NCBI GenBank assembly: GCA_964036275.1
Contig: OZ038440.1
Location: 1,054,001 to 1,118,000 of the forward strand
Direction of reading: 5' to 3'
DNA from: Litoditis marina
Taxonomy: Eukaryota; Nematoda; Chromadorea; Rhabditida; Rhabditidae
DNA length: 64,000 nucleotides
Shown here in pieces: positions 36,001 to 45,110 of the stretch. Numbering within the stretch: position 1 is the stretch's first letter; each line of letters opens with the position of its first letter. The notes under the pieces were generated by a model. That model did no database searches. It worked only from the letters and a program-made list of their open reading frames with translations, and had not been told where the DNA came from. Both the position numbers and the translations under genes were made by a program.

Positions 36001-38597
36001 GAGATTGAAGAGATGCAGACGACGTCTTGTGTCTGCGTATGTTTTCCCAAGGCTTGTTCGCTCACATCATGAGATGAGACACGGTTAACTGAAAATATGA
36101 TTATTGCTTGCATTACACGCCTCTACTCATAAACATTAGCGCTACAAAAGTTCACGTAATCGAATAAATTGCAAGCTATGTAATTGTAATATGAAAAACT
36201 CAAACCTATGGCGTGTTACGAGATCAAACTACAACCAATTGTAGTCTAAATATTTTATTCACCTCTTTTTCTAATGACTCCACGGCAGCTTAGAACGTGC
36301 AGCCATGCTTTTCAATTATAAAACTGATAGGTATGGGGACGAACATTTTGCTCTGTTTTGGAAATACTTCAAACTAATGAGCTGACCTGAGACATGGTGA
36401 ACTTCCTGTCGATCATCATGAGTATTGGTCTGAAATTTACACTTATACACTTACATTTCTTTCAAAGTGTTGCATAATAATTATGAAAGTGTAATAAATA
36501 GCTCTAAAAATACAAAACTTAAACAGATCAAAACTCATTCTATCTCGAACCGAGCACACGAAAAGAAGATTCTGAACCAATCTATCAATTTTACTAACGT
36601 TTAAAGTAACCACCCACAAAATAAGAGAAAAAATAATTAAGAGAACACCCGACCGACGAGCGGTTGCGCAGACGAGAAGTGGAGGGCGGTTTGAAAACAA
36701 TTTTTCATCAATCAATAACATATCCGGCGGTACTTGCGCTCGCAGGGCCCCCTGCCCGGCGGGTTATTCCAGTGAGCAAGTACCGGTATTGTCGCGCGCA
36801 AGTACCGATTTTTGCTATTGTCCCGCGATACTACCGACTCATTGCCTGAGCAATCTCCGGGAAGCTGAAATAGCTTCCCGCGGGAAGGTAGAGCACGAAA
36901 ATAGTGTGCTTATGAGGAGGGTCCAGAGACGCGGGAAGCTGTTTTACCTTCCCGGGATATTGGTGAATACGGCCACAGGTTGACAGTTTTAGCTATACCA
37001 TAAAACCTCCGTTAACAATTCACGAACATCAATTATATTAAAGGGAACTACTGCCGAACACGGGTCTATTCCCTTCCATACGGAATGAGAATGCACATTT
37101 GTTCACGGTCAATGACTTGAAAAACAGTTGGCGAAACCATTCACATGTTGACGACTCCACTAACGAGGTGGGAAGAGTAGGACTCGAACGACCTCGCCCA
37201 AATGGCTTGATATGGTTTTTGTGCCTGGTCCCAAGTACTGAGCCAAAGGAGGATTAAATAGTACGGTAATCGGTAAAAGTCCGATACTGTACACGCACAT
37301 GATGGTTGGGAAATTTCAACTATTTTTATTGATTTTCACTAGTTTTCAGTAAACGGTACGGTAAACCATACTCGTACAACGTACAGAGCATAAAAATTAT
37401 GCTTTAGTAGGTTCTTGTTAATTTTATCTCGCTACTTATGTTATGGGAAGTGAACGTCATTGGAAAAACTGTGAAAGAGATAAGTAAACAGTTGTGAACA
37501 AAACAAGATAAACCCCAGGATGGTGTTGTATTATCAGCTGCGATCTCAGATGAGAGCAAAGACGCCAAGTGCCTTCGAAAGCAAAACAATGGTGGGAATG
37601 CTAATTCCAGTTGAACCATAAATGGTCAATGTAAAAATAGAAGTGATGAAAACGTACGCGCGTTCGCCATTCATATAACTTTGTCAATGGTTGTAACGCA
37701 ATTAGAAAACATGTTGTTTTCAACAATATTGACAGCAGCAGATAGTTGCAAAAGTGTGAAAGTAGAGCGTTCGCGTTGCGCTGTTTCGCAATTAAGAAAG
37801 ACACATAGCCAGCACAACTGGACAGTTGTTTTTGCTGACTAATTCATTAAACTAAAACTAACATAAAATGGGTCGATTTAACAAAAGAAGACTGAATATG
37901 ACTGAATCTCAAAAACAAATGCATGATTAATTGTATTTTGATGTTTTGAACCAAAAAGATTGAAATTTGAAATGATAAAAATAGATTTTATTTTAACTTC
38001 TTTTAAACTATCAACTCTCTAGATCAACCAACTTAACCAACTAACATTGCATTAAACCAAAGTATATTTTACTGAAATGTAACCTTAAAAGTTAGAACCT
38101 TAGAACTTGAAACGTTTAACTCGAAGCCTTAGAGCCAGAGATCCATTTTCTTTCATTTATAATAATAATTAGAATGAAAAACTTGAAACTTGAACTCACG
38201 GTCGGCTGTTGATTTTGTCCATGGAGTTCGACTCGGTTCCTGATTGTAATACCGGAGGCTCCGCTTTAGTCTGACCGTCCTGTTTCGCGGCCGGAATTGT
38301 ATCTTCTTGAACTTCCGGAACATTTCGTTCCGGTGAAGCTTCGCCCATGTTGAAAACTTCAAATAAATCATCAAAACATACATTTTCAGGTGAATACGGA
38401 AGAATACAACAGCTATCGGGACGAATTGGTAGAACTGGGTCTCTATTGCTTGGACTCGGCCTCATCTTAACTACCGTTCGCGGTGGGGGTGTGGGAGCCA
38501 GGTTATTGAGCGAAATAGATCCGGTTAGAATACGCCTCGGTTTGGGTACAGGAGGAAGCGGACAGATTCCATCCAAATCTTCAAATTCCGAACGCAT
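1164..38597 (-). CDS. rin: Ras and Rab interactor (RIN/sprint family), Rab5 guanine-nucleotide exchange factor
   Basis: Thirty-five exons join in continuous phase into 4611 coding bases (1536 residues), running from the ATG at 38595-38597 to the TAG at 1164-1166. Visible domains in order: a proline-rich N-terminus with an SH3-ligand-like PPVPKPRR; an SH2 domain at about residues 247-342 with the phosphotyrosine-binding arginine in FIVR; a Ser/Gln-rich linker of about 770 residues; RIN-homology plus VPS9 at about 1150-1417; and a C-terminal Ras-association domain at about 1430-1525. In this family Ras-GTP binds the RA domain and VPS9 loads GTP onto Rab5 on early endosomes, while SH2 binds tyrosine-phosphorylated partners. 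The length is near that of the insect sprint protein and longer than vertebrate RINs. Exon coordinates are given in the block entries below. Alternative isoforms starting in the long introns cannot be excluded. Confidence 0.94.
2284..4454 (-). other. rin: RIN exons 26-32: RIN-homology and VPS9 catalytic region
   Basis: Exons: 4300-4454, 3964-4068, 3687-3823, 3372-3472, 3080-3165, 2694-2800, 2284-2394. The helical RH region reads FGATLRRFIECTVES, FINGIKNYLMKHGEGELHQL and LDAILEAVLHKLLL-like (here SIDAILEAVLHKLLL). The VPS9 core has the ADD just before LVRWLIFILAR and the GDASYYLTTLFSAVHVL segment; the Asp and Tyr at these places are the residues that engage Rab5 in Rabex-5 and other VPS9 proteins. 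Both are intact, so catalytic activity is expected. The loop between LLSQRQLTGEEN and PPADD is short compared with vertebrate RINs. Confidence 0.93.
8340..8470 (+). repeat. Triplicated GGGCAAAACCCCC motif
   Basis: The motif GGGCAAAACCCCC appears at about 8373, 8421 and 8454, with a related AAAAACCCCCCTGTTTTTG just before. Each copy is a small G3/C3+ inverted repeat. It lies within RIN intron 19. Its origin is unknown. Confidence 0.55.
14201..14340 (-). repeat. Dispersed repeat, copy 1
   Basis: This stretch is a diverged reverse complement of 44970-45110. Shared runs include GAAGTAAATTG, CGTGCACTTTGTGA and TGTTTCACGTGACTGTGC in the same order. No terminal inverted repeat or coding capacity was recognised. 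It is probably a fragment of a longer interspersed element. Confidence 0.75.
15299..15883. mobile_element. Non-autonomous hAT-like element with CTCGAAA array
   Basis: The termini are TAGGGTTGTTAA and TTAACAACCCTA, a perfect 12-bp inverted repeat. The 8 bases on each side are GCGAAGGA (15291-15298 and 15884-15891), a perfect target-site duplication. An 8-bp duplication and ends of the YAGGG kind are hallmarks of the hAT superfamily. The 560-bp interior is almost wholly a degenerate array of AACTCGAAA-like units with scattered CTCGAAATTTCGAG palindromes, and it has no transposase. It lies in RIN intron 19, 100 bases from exon 19. Confidence 0.88.
16696..16799. repeat. 104-bp near-perfect hairpin in RIN intron 17
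   Basis: Two 51-bp arms (16696-16746 and 16749-16799) differ at two positions and are separated by only two bases. The arm begins AAACAGAAGGG and ends ACAACATCAAA. It could be a tiny foldback transposon or a foldback RNA precursor. The two-base loop is shorter than in typical microRNA precursors, and no target duplication was evident. Confidence 0.85.
19290..19925. repeat. Possible low-complexity interspersed element
   Basis: This block, in RIN intron 12 between exons 12 and 13, differs from its neighbours. It is rich in runs of T/A and repeats TTTGATCACC-like motifs, and it starts and ends with AGGCGG/CCGCCT. The terminal match is only about six bases, so an element is suggested but not shown. 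I see no coding sequence. Confidence 0.35.
20999..21059. repeat. (GA)n microsatellite
   Basis: About 30 uninterrupted GA units. Read on the coding (minus) strand of RIN it is a (TC)n tract ending about 25 bases before the 3' splice site of exon 12 (exon begins at 20974), so it may act as part of the polypyrimidine tract. Confidence 0.97.
25254..26037. mobile_element. Non-autonomous hAT-like element with GGAATT array
   Basis: The ends TAGGGTTGTTA and TTAACAACCCTA match the element at 15299-15883, and the flanks GTAAACCG (25246-25253 and 26038-26045) form a perfect 8-bp duplication. The interior is unlike the other copy. A left array of GAATTGGAATTGCAATTCC units is joined to TCTTTTGGTCTGTCGAAAA-type spacers. 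A unique core lies at about 25570-25760. A right array repeats GAATTGGAATTGGAATTGAG with a 15-20-base spacer. It has no transposase. Confidence 0.88.
27357..27373 (+). repeat. G17 homopolymer tract
   Basis: Uninterrupted run of 17 G in RIN intron 8. It is one of four mono-G/C runs of 11 or more in the window (also 5099-5109, 24997-25009, 45272-45284). Such tracts can form G-quadruplexes. Confidence 0.95.
28303..28673. mobile_element. 371-bp palindromic foldback element
   Basis: Arms 28303-28465 and 28511-28673 (163 bases each) are near-perfect reverse complements around a 45-base loop. The ends read ATTAGTAAAAAGTGGGGG and its complement. A TA just inside each end would fit TA-targeting (Tc1/mariner-like) MITEs, but the boundary is not certain. 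It encodes nothing; the two open frames it contains mirror each other. Its left edge is 17 bases from RIN exon 8, which starts at 28286. Confidence 0.9.
28924..29760. repeat. Degenerate ~140-bp tandem repeat with paired GGCGCC palindromes
   Basis: GGCGCC occurs at 28924, 29057, 29178, 29316, 29326, 29455, 29465, 29595, 29605, 29618, 29735, 29745 and 29752. From 29178 the clusters recur every 138-140 bases. Four clusters have two GGCGCC sites exactly 10 bases apart. The following 29760-29870 repeats the segment TTGGCGCGACGAGCTAAC seen in variant form at 29648. It lies in RIN intron 7 (28287-30383). Confidence 0.85.
30104..30135. repeat. GC-rich hairpin GAGCGC..GCGCTC
   Basis: The motif AGAGCGCTTCGCGCTCC is a tight GC stem with a small loop at the end of the repeat-rich part of RIN intron 7. 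It could be a hairpin or a fragment of the flanking element. Function unknown. Confidence 0.45.
32235..34986 (-). other. RIN intron 2 (2.75 kb), nothing recognised
   Basis: A+T-rich sequence between exon 2 and exon 3 with no convincing exon, RNA gene or element. Short open frames on both strands lack domains and splice support. Confidence 0.55.
35229..35419. mobile_element. Short inverted-repeat element, copy 1
   Basis: It begins TGGCCGTATTC and ends GAATACAGCCA, an imperfect inverted repeat. The interior is dominated by GGTACTTGCGCGCTAG and its partial complements such as GCGCAAGTACCGATA. A related sequence lies at 36715-36976. No clear target duplication was found. Confidence 0.6.
36715..36976. 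mobile_element. Short inverted-repeat element, copy 2
   Basis: It shares GGTACTTGCG/CGCAAGTACCG motifs with copy 1 and ends GGTGAATACGGCCAC. That end is a perfect 15-bp inverted match to 35229-35243. Either two solo elements lie head to head, or 35229-36976 is one 1.75-kb unit with 15-bp ends. It contains the pair AGCTTCCCGCGGGAAG near 36870. Confidence 0.55.
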
Positions 38598-39439
38598 GGC
38601 AATAGGGGTAATGAATGGGGAAAGAATTGTATCGGCAAAGAGGGGCAGTCGTCATGAGTCATCGAGCATGTCTCATCACCCGTTCAACGCTGGTCAGTGC
38701 AAAGCAAGGCTCATCATACCCAAATCAGTCAACAATAGGTAGTTTCGCGAATTGACGGGGTCGCGCGCACAGAAAAAGCGGCGTTCAGCGGTGAAATAGA
38801 GCGAACTGCTAGATGGGAACGGGAGAGAATTAGAGAAACAGACGGCAATGACCGGTACAGGTAAGCGAAGGCTGCTAACTGCGCGAAATTGAGCACCTAT
38901 ATTGACTGCAGCTGATAATTAGAGAGCGCCGTACTGTACTAATCATGATTTACGGCCAATAATGAGCGCATTCGGTGATGAATCGATTAATTTACCATAT
39001 GAACGAGAAGAGAATACATAGAAGAGTGAAATGTAACAAAAGGATTGAAAACAAGACAAGTTCTCTTAAGAAATTATCGTAAAATCAAGTAATCATGATT
39101 TACGGCGTAACAGGAAATGAAATGAAAGAATGGTTCATCATAGATGACGAAATATCACTTCCTAACTCTAAAAACGTATTTTAATTACCAAACAGCTTAA
39201 TTAGCTTATATTATAAAAATCTTAATTGAAAAGGTCAAGTTTACACAGATGAAACATGTGTACACCGAAGGGCAGTCCTTTGAAATATTTATCAATGGAG
39301 CGCATTTAGCTTGTTATTTCCTTGTAAGTTACTTCCGCACTATGCGAACGAGATTATACTCAATAAAACTATATAATTTGCAAAATAGTATTAAGCTAAA
39401 CGTTTAGAAACAAATACCACCAGCCGGCTCAGTTTCGAA

Positions 39440-42400
39440 TCTTTGTGCGGCGATAAGCGGCTAGGTAGCCGCAAATCCCAAATTCAGTAAAGACGATAAG
39501 GTTTCTTCGTACGATTTTTGAGGTACTTTTTTTTTGAGCTCGCGTAGCGAGCGAACGCGTCAATGAAATTTTTTACTTTTTTTATAGAAAGTTTGTAAAA
39601 GACTTGTACTATCGATCTACGTGGATATATGTTTCTCACGTGTCACACGTGTCACGTTATTCACGTGTGAGTAGGTGCACGAGCTCGATTTTTTTGAGTG
39701 GATTTTTTTCATCGTCGTCTGGTGGTTGGCGCGTTTGAGATACAAGTTGGATATAATTATATAAAATGACCCCCCGCCCGAGCTCAATCGGGACATGCAA
39801 GAAAGTAGACGGAAATTTGCACGCGAAGCGCGGCGCGACGCGTCGAAAAGTGCAAAAAATAATCAAAAACATGTTTTTCTGGGTTTTCTCGGTTCGCGTT
39901 GAGAATTGAATCGGCGAAGTACGAAAAATAGAAAAATTATTGTGCGCCTTGGAATTCTGAGTCGAATGGTGCCGGTTGCGCACGACCGGACCGATTCCGC
40001 CGATCGTGGTTGTACTTTTTAGTTTCGTGCACTTTTCCGTTTTGAAGATATGGCTGAACGGAATTGGCTCGATTTTGAATATAACTTAGGAATTGATGAG
40101 AAAATATGATTGGCATCAAAAAATTGTTGAATTTGTGATTTTATCGATTTTTTGGAGGTCAAACGTGTTTTGACCTACCACAGGTCGGGGGTGGGTCAAA
40201 TTTGATTCTACTTTACGGAGAAAAATGCGCAATTCAAAACGGTTCAAGGAATTGTTTGTTTCAAAAAATTTCATCGATAACTTTTTTTGTAACGCAACAA
40301 AAACTGTTTTTTGGCCAAAAACGTGTTTCACATAAGGGTCCCCCCTGTGGTGAAAAAACTTCTTTGTCTCTGATTTGGCTAAATTTTGGATATATGATGG
40401 TGAATAAGCTAACTAAGACATTCATCTTGGTTTTAGCAAGAAAAAATAAGTTTCACGTTTTCACGACCGAAAATAGTCGATTTTTCACATTTTCAAAGTG
40501 TTGCAGTTCGGAGCTCTGGAGAAGAGGTGAGTGTTGGTGGGGTGAAATCAAATAAAACAATTTTAGATGTCATATGTTGTCAGCTACTTGAAAATGTAAT
40601 AACATTTCTTCATTTCATGTTTTGACCTACTTTTTCGGCAACGTTTTCAAAATGGTCAATTTTGGACGGTTTTGACCTACCTGTGAGGTGTTGACTTTAC
40701 CTTTGATCACAGTTCTCCGATTAAATGTAGATAATTACCCCATAATCAGTTTGACACCTCCAACCTGTCAATGGGTTCACGCAAAACTTCACAGGGACCG
40801 TCAGAAGGTCAATTTCGGACGTTGACTTTTCGAACCAGCCATCTGGCAGCCTAATCACCTATATGGGCAGGTAGAGCTTGAAGAGTAGATCATTTTTCCA
40901 AAAAAAACTTTTTCATATCTTGTAAAATCAGCTAGCAAGAGGTGAACGCGCTCCGCCACCCGCCGGCGCCCGATCATATACCAGCGAGTCAACCCACTGC
41001 TGCCGGAAACAGGATAGCACCGCGATTGCGTGTTAGACCGCAATCTCAGGACCCGGGTTCGATCCCGCCCCGACACAGTAGTCTAAAAGTTGGTTTGCAA
41101 AAGTTTCTCATTTTTTGCATTATTATTTCATGATTATATGTACAAAGGTGAACTTCGTAGTAGAGTTTACAATATTCTAATGTTGTTCACGAATTTTTAA
41201 TTCAAGAAAATTCAAATTCCGGCCAAACTCGGAGGTTTGGCTCAGGTTTGAAGGGTAGATGAAGCGAATGATCTGAAAATGGAGTGATTATAGGGTAACT
41301 CGATGCGCTGAACATTTCTAGAACGATTTCAGGTCACGTGCTAGCACGTGAAACACGTGAGATTCTTTTTTGTGGGCCAAAACTGACAATTTTTTGAAGC
41401 TCGAAATAGAAGTTGCTTTGGTGGTGGACGGCCGTGTGGGTTTATGGGTGGGGCTATGTTGTTATAAATTGTTTCTCCCCCTAGAAAACTTCACGGGCTT
41501 TCTAATGATGTACTGCGTGAAAAATTTTGTCCACCCAATTTTTCACAAAAAGTTGGTAACCCAAGTTGGCGGGGTCAAATTCAGTAAAGACGAAATTTTG
41601 AAAATAGATGGCAGGGTGCTTAAAGTTGGTAACCTAGTATCTGAAGTATCTATGAACATATTCTGGAAGTTTTGGGATGATATCTTCAAAACTGCCAAAA
41701 AACTGTGATTTTTAAGCAACGGTTTTGGTAATTTTTGGGGGTGGCTAAACTTGAAAAGCTATTGAAATACAATGTTTTGATGCGGAAACTACCAGAATAC
41801 GGTTTTCAACTATGGCGAATCTGAATATCAACATTAGAATGTTACTGGGTGGCTGCAACTACACGTAAACGTGGCTGGCTGGCTTACAGGGTGGCACTAA
41901 ATTAGAAGGTGTCAGTTATCGGACCAGCTGAAAATCATTTTCAGAATTCGATATATGGTTTTTCGGAATCAGCGTCAAATTCTGAGACGAACAGTTGTTT
42001 AATCGAACAATTTCCACGTGTTTCACGTTTCTCTCAATTTCAGCCGAGAAACTCAAAATGTGGATTTTCGTCATTTTTATGCATCTCGTTGGGAGCTTCA
42101 AAATGGATAGAAAGATCTGAAACTTGCAATACTCAGAGACATGCATAATATTAGTGTACTCTGTGAACACTAAGTCCAAATCACGAAAATTGATCGAGAT
42201 ATACAAGTCGAAAATATCGATTTTCTCACTTTCTAATGGTATGTATGGGAAATGGGATGAAAATAGGAAAAAATATTTTTTCCCAAAACATCATAAAATA
42301 GTGTAATCGACTACGTAGAATCCGAATATCGAAATCAGTCAGCCAAAAAATTGAGTTTACACGTGTCAAATGGGGAAGATAAGCGCTCTCTCCTCAATAA

Positions 42401-42640
42401 AGCTGGTAAGGGGTTTTCGTTGGTTTTTTTGACATGACTGCCTTTAGATGCACCTTGTGAGGGTGGTTGTCAACGGATTTCTTTGATTTTTGCAACAAAA
42501 GTTGTGCAAAGCTCTGGCTACCGGAAAATGTTTGACTTTTCATGATATATATCTTTGCGCGGCGCGCAGCGACGCGTTTCTTCGGGCGCAGACTTGCAAA
42601 AATCCTAGAAAAGCGCATTTCACTTGTGCTAATGACTCGT
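39440..42640. repeat. Probable interspersed repeat mosaic
   Basis: The block contains recurrent CACGTG-centred motifs (CACGTGTCACACGTGTCACG near 39638; CACGTGCTAGCACGTGAAACACGTG near 41335), the GAGCTCGCGTAGCGAGCG hairpin near 39536, and two similar GC-rich patches (about 39815-39865 and 42555-42610, each with GCGCGGCGCG and GACGCGT). Phrases such as TTTTGACCTAC recur. No transposase was recognised. Confidence 0.4.
41005..41078 (+). repeat. tRNA-derived SINE-like fragment
   Basis: GGTTCGATCCC at 41056-41066 is an exact RNA polymerase III B box. TAGCACCGCG, about 41 bases upstream, resembles an A box. The T-arm is only partly paired, no 5' acceptor strand complements CCCCGACA, and the anticodon arm is irregular, so it is not a functional tRNA. 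A degraded tRNA or SINE head is the best reading. Confidence 0.45.
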
Positions 42641-42659
42641 TTGCAACATTTTTACTATG

Positions 42660-43045
42660 CAGGGCTCAGGCTAGCCAGCATTCCTAGAAAAGCTCGCTTC
42701 ACTTCAGTGGTTCGGCTCGTCCCACTTCAGTGGCTGGCTGGTTTACTGTTATACCAGATAAAAAGGCTTAGGCTCAGGCTAACCATGATTCCTAGAAGAG
42801 CTCGTTCCACTTCAGTGGCTGGCTCGTTCACTGTATTCTTACCAGATAACAGGGTTTAGGCTTAGGCTAACCATGATTCTTAGAAGATCTCGTTCCACTT
42901 TAATGGCTGGCTCGTTCACTGTATTTTTACCAGATAACAAGGCTTAGGCTTAGGCTAACCATGATTCTTAGAAGAGCTCGTTCCACTTCAATGGCTGGCT
43001 CGTTCACTGTATGCTTACCAGATAACAAGGCTTAGGCTATACATA
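42660..43045 (+). repeat. 88-bp tandem repeat
   Basis: Units contain GGCTTAGGCTAACCATGATT, then AGAAGAGCTCGTTCCACTTC, then GGCTGGCTCGTTCACTGTA and ACCAGATAACAAGG. The AACCATGATT landmark recurs at 42781, 42869 and 42957, exactly 88 bases apart, with diverged copies on each side. Confidence 0.92.
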
Positions 43046-43060
43046 ATCCTGGGCCAATAA

Positions 43061-43940
43061 AACCGGGGACAGTGGCAATTTCTCTGACCGCGCAGCGACA
43101 TTTATTCAATATTGCCGCGCAGCGATGTCCGTTACTCCACTGCCAATCTTGCCGCGCAGCGATGCCCGTTCCCTACTTCACTCCGGGGACAGTGGCAATT
43201 TTCCCTGGCCGCGCAGCGACCCTTTTCCAATCTTGCCGCGCAGCGATGCCCATGCCTTACATTACCCATGGCCGCGCAGCGGCCTTTTTCCAATCTTGCC
43301 GCGCAGCGATGCCCGTTCCCTACTTTACTTCGGGGACAGTGGCAATTTTCCCTGGCCGCGCAGCGACCCTTTTCCAATCTTGCCGCGCAGCGATGCCCAT
43401 TCCTTACATTACCCATGGCCGCGCAGCGGCCCTTTTCCAATCTTGCCGCGCAGCGATGCCCGTTCCCTACTTTACTTCGGGGACAGTGGCAATTTTCCCT
43501 GGCCGCGCAGCGACCCTTTTCCAATCTTGCCGCGCAGCGATGCCCATTCCTTACATTACCCATGGCCGCGCAGCGGCCCTTTTCCAATCTTGCCGCGCAG
43601 CGATGCCCGTTCCCTACTTTACTTCGGGGGCAGTGGCAATTTTCCCTGGCCGCGCAGCGACCCTTTTCCAATCTTGCCGCGCAGCGATGCCCATTCCTTA
43701 CATTACCCATGGCCGCGCAGCGGCCCTTTTCCAATCTTGCCGCGCAGCGATGCCCGTTCCCTACTTTACTTCGGGGACAGTGGCAATTTTCCCTGTCCGC
43801 GCAGCGGCATTTTTCCAATCTTGCCGCGCAGCGATGCCATTCTTTACATTACCCATGGCCGCGCAGCGGCCCTTTTCCAATCTTGCCGCGCAGCGATGCC
43901 CGTTCCATCACTCCCAAGCTTGCCGCGCAGCGATGCCCAC
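43061..43940 (+). repeat. 147-bp satellite/minisatellite rich in GCCGCGCAGCG
   Basis: The landmark GGGGACAGTGGCAATTTTCC recurs at 43185, 43332, 43479, 43626 (one base change) and 43773, a strict 147-bp period. Each unit holds four GCCGCGCAGCG boxes 28-55 bases apart with alternating AATCTT, ACCCATG and TTCCCTG linkers, so the unit is itself built from shorter repeats. Because 147 is a multiple of three and the unit lacks stops in several frames, long but spurious open frames run through it on both strands. Confidence 0.95.
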
Positions 43941-44633
43941 TAGTAAACCTGGTTGCTCAGCCCCGATTTATTAACAGCCGCGCAGCGGCTGCCTCAATAA
44001 TTGATAATGACGTGCGCTGCGCGCACGGCCAATAGACGCGGCGGCCGCGCCGCCAGCACTAAAACACCTATAACTTGGCTGAAAATGGCTGGATTTTCAA
44101 AAACTTTTTTTAAATGAAAGAAATTGAATTAAATAATAAATAAAAAAATGGGAACAGTGGTTCCACAGTTCTAAAGGGACCGCTAGTCGGTCGAATAAAT
44201 AGGATTGTGATGCTGCCTTTTGGAGACGATACGGGGGCATAAGTAGCCTCTCTGTCCCTCCGAGCGCCTTCCGCCTAGTTAAACATGGACAGGAGAGGCG
44301 AACCGCCCTTAGATAGAGCTGCAACACCTTTCAAGGAGATTCAAAACGAAATACTTGCCACCATCCTTTGAATACAACTTCCACTACAAATCAATAATAC
44401 AAGTTTCAACTACATAGTCCTAGAGTGCAGTTATGAGTGACAAGGAAGAAAGTATTACTACAACCTCGCGGACGTCATGAAAAAAGTGTTCAGTGTTTCT
44501 CCAAAAGTAATTAACTGTTATATAATAGATGAATGCTCTACGAAAATGCGTTATGGCCAACTTCATATCCGAAGCGTGAGAGTTAGGAATTGATTGTCCA
44601 GTTCTCACACAGAACGTGAAGGAAATCATTGTT

Positions 44634-44703
44634 ATAGTTTGATCTGGTAACACGCAGTTCAAATCACGAATTACGGCCGAAAAGCAACGGGATCAAGCTA
44701 CAA
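44634..44703. mobile_element. Short MITE-like element with ATAGTTTGATC / GATCAAGCTACAA ends
   Basis: The inverted ends match, with single changes, the TTGTAGTTTGATC ends of elements at 48097-48161 and 57964-58263. A further solo end, GATCAAGCTACAA, lies at about 44905. It is non-coding. Confidence 0.55.
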
Positions 44704-44969
44704 ACACAGCGGTAGGGCAAAGACACCGTATAGGCCTGCTTTGGAAAGAGCGAACCCTAGAGAGCAACATAAGATAGAACAACTTAGCAGAACAGGCACA
44801 TTTTCTGAAAAGGTTCATCAGTTGGAAGCTAATGACAATGACTGATAGTTATAATTTGATTAGAATGTACGGTATTCTTTTCGATTGCTACTAAAGTATG
44901 AAAGGATCAAGCTACAACCACAGTGGATAGGAGCTGGATGTACAGACCAAATTTTCTCTGAGCGAGGCT

Positions 44970-45110
44970 TGTATACTGTCAGTCAATGGCACAGTCACGT
45001 GAAACATGTTAAACATTGCAGAACTCAAACGTGGAATGACAAAGTCACAAAGTGCACGATTCCCCATCAGAACTTTACGTGACTATCCAATTTACTTCTG
45101 GTATACCAGA
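44970..45110 (+). repeat. Dispersed repeat, copy 2
   Basis: Reverse-complement match to 14201-14340, with GCACAGTCACGTGAAACATG, TCACAAAGTGCACGAT and CAATTTACTTC in common. The two copies are 30 kb apart, one in a RIN intron and one intergenic. Confidence 0.75.

Larger units (their letters stand above)
35067..38199 (-). other. RIN intron 1 (3.1 kb) with terminal-inverted-repeat sequences
   Basis: First intron of RIN. It holds two related short elements (35229-35419 and 36715-36976) and a 13-base GATCAAACTACAA motif at 36222-36234 shared with the MITE family described below. No exon was recognised in it. Confidence 0.55.
30384..38597 (-). other. rin: RIN exons 1-7: N-terminus and SH2 domain
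   Basis: Exons: 38200-38597, 34987-35066, 32077-32234, 31647-31786, 31340-31400, 30942-31058, 30384-30454. The protein opens MRSEFEDLDGICPLPPVPKP. Exons 4-7 give the SH2 domain: HSIW/YLPHIGRPAATHMLRH, NFIVRSASRSSCMAVSVRLP, DHYIIQ, then FPSLPFLLEHYC, which matches the RIN-type SH2 layout. Exon 6 ends at a weaker GTTGGT donor, but only this choice continues into the SH2 C-terminal helix. Exon 5 ends at a GTCAGT donor. Which 5' UTR or trans-splice site precedes the ATG is unclear. Confidence 0.9.

Noticed and set aside
37160..37250. Minus-strand tRNA suggested by GTTCGAGTCC and TGGCTCAGTAC
   Set aside because: Box-like words are present, but spacing is too long and neither acceptor nor T stem pairs; at most a decayed tRNA/SINE piece.
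43072..44035. Long open frames of 228-307 codons on both strands
   Set aside because: They are by-products of a 147-bp repeat that is a multiple of three and lacks stops; the translations are the same short phrase repeated in every frame.
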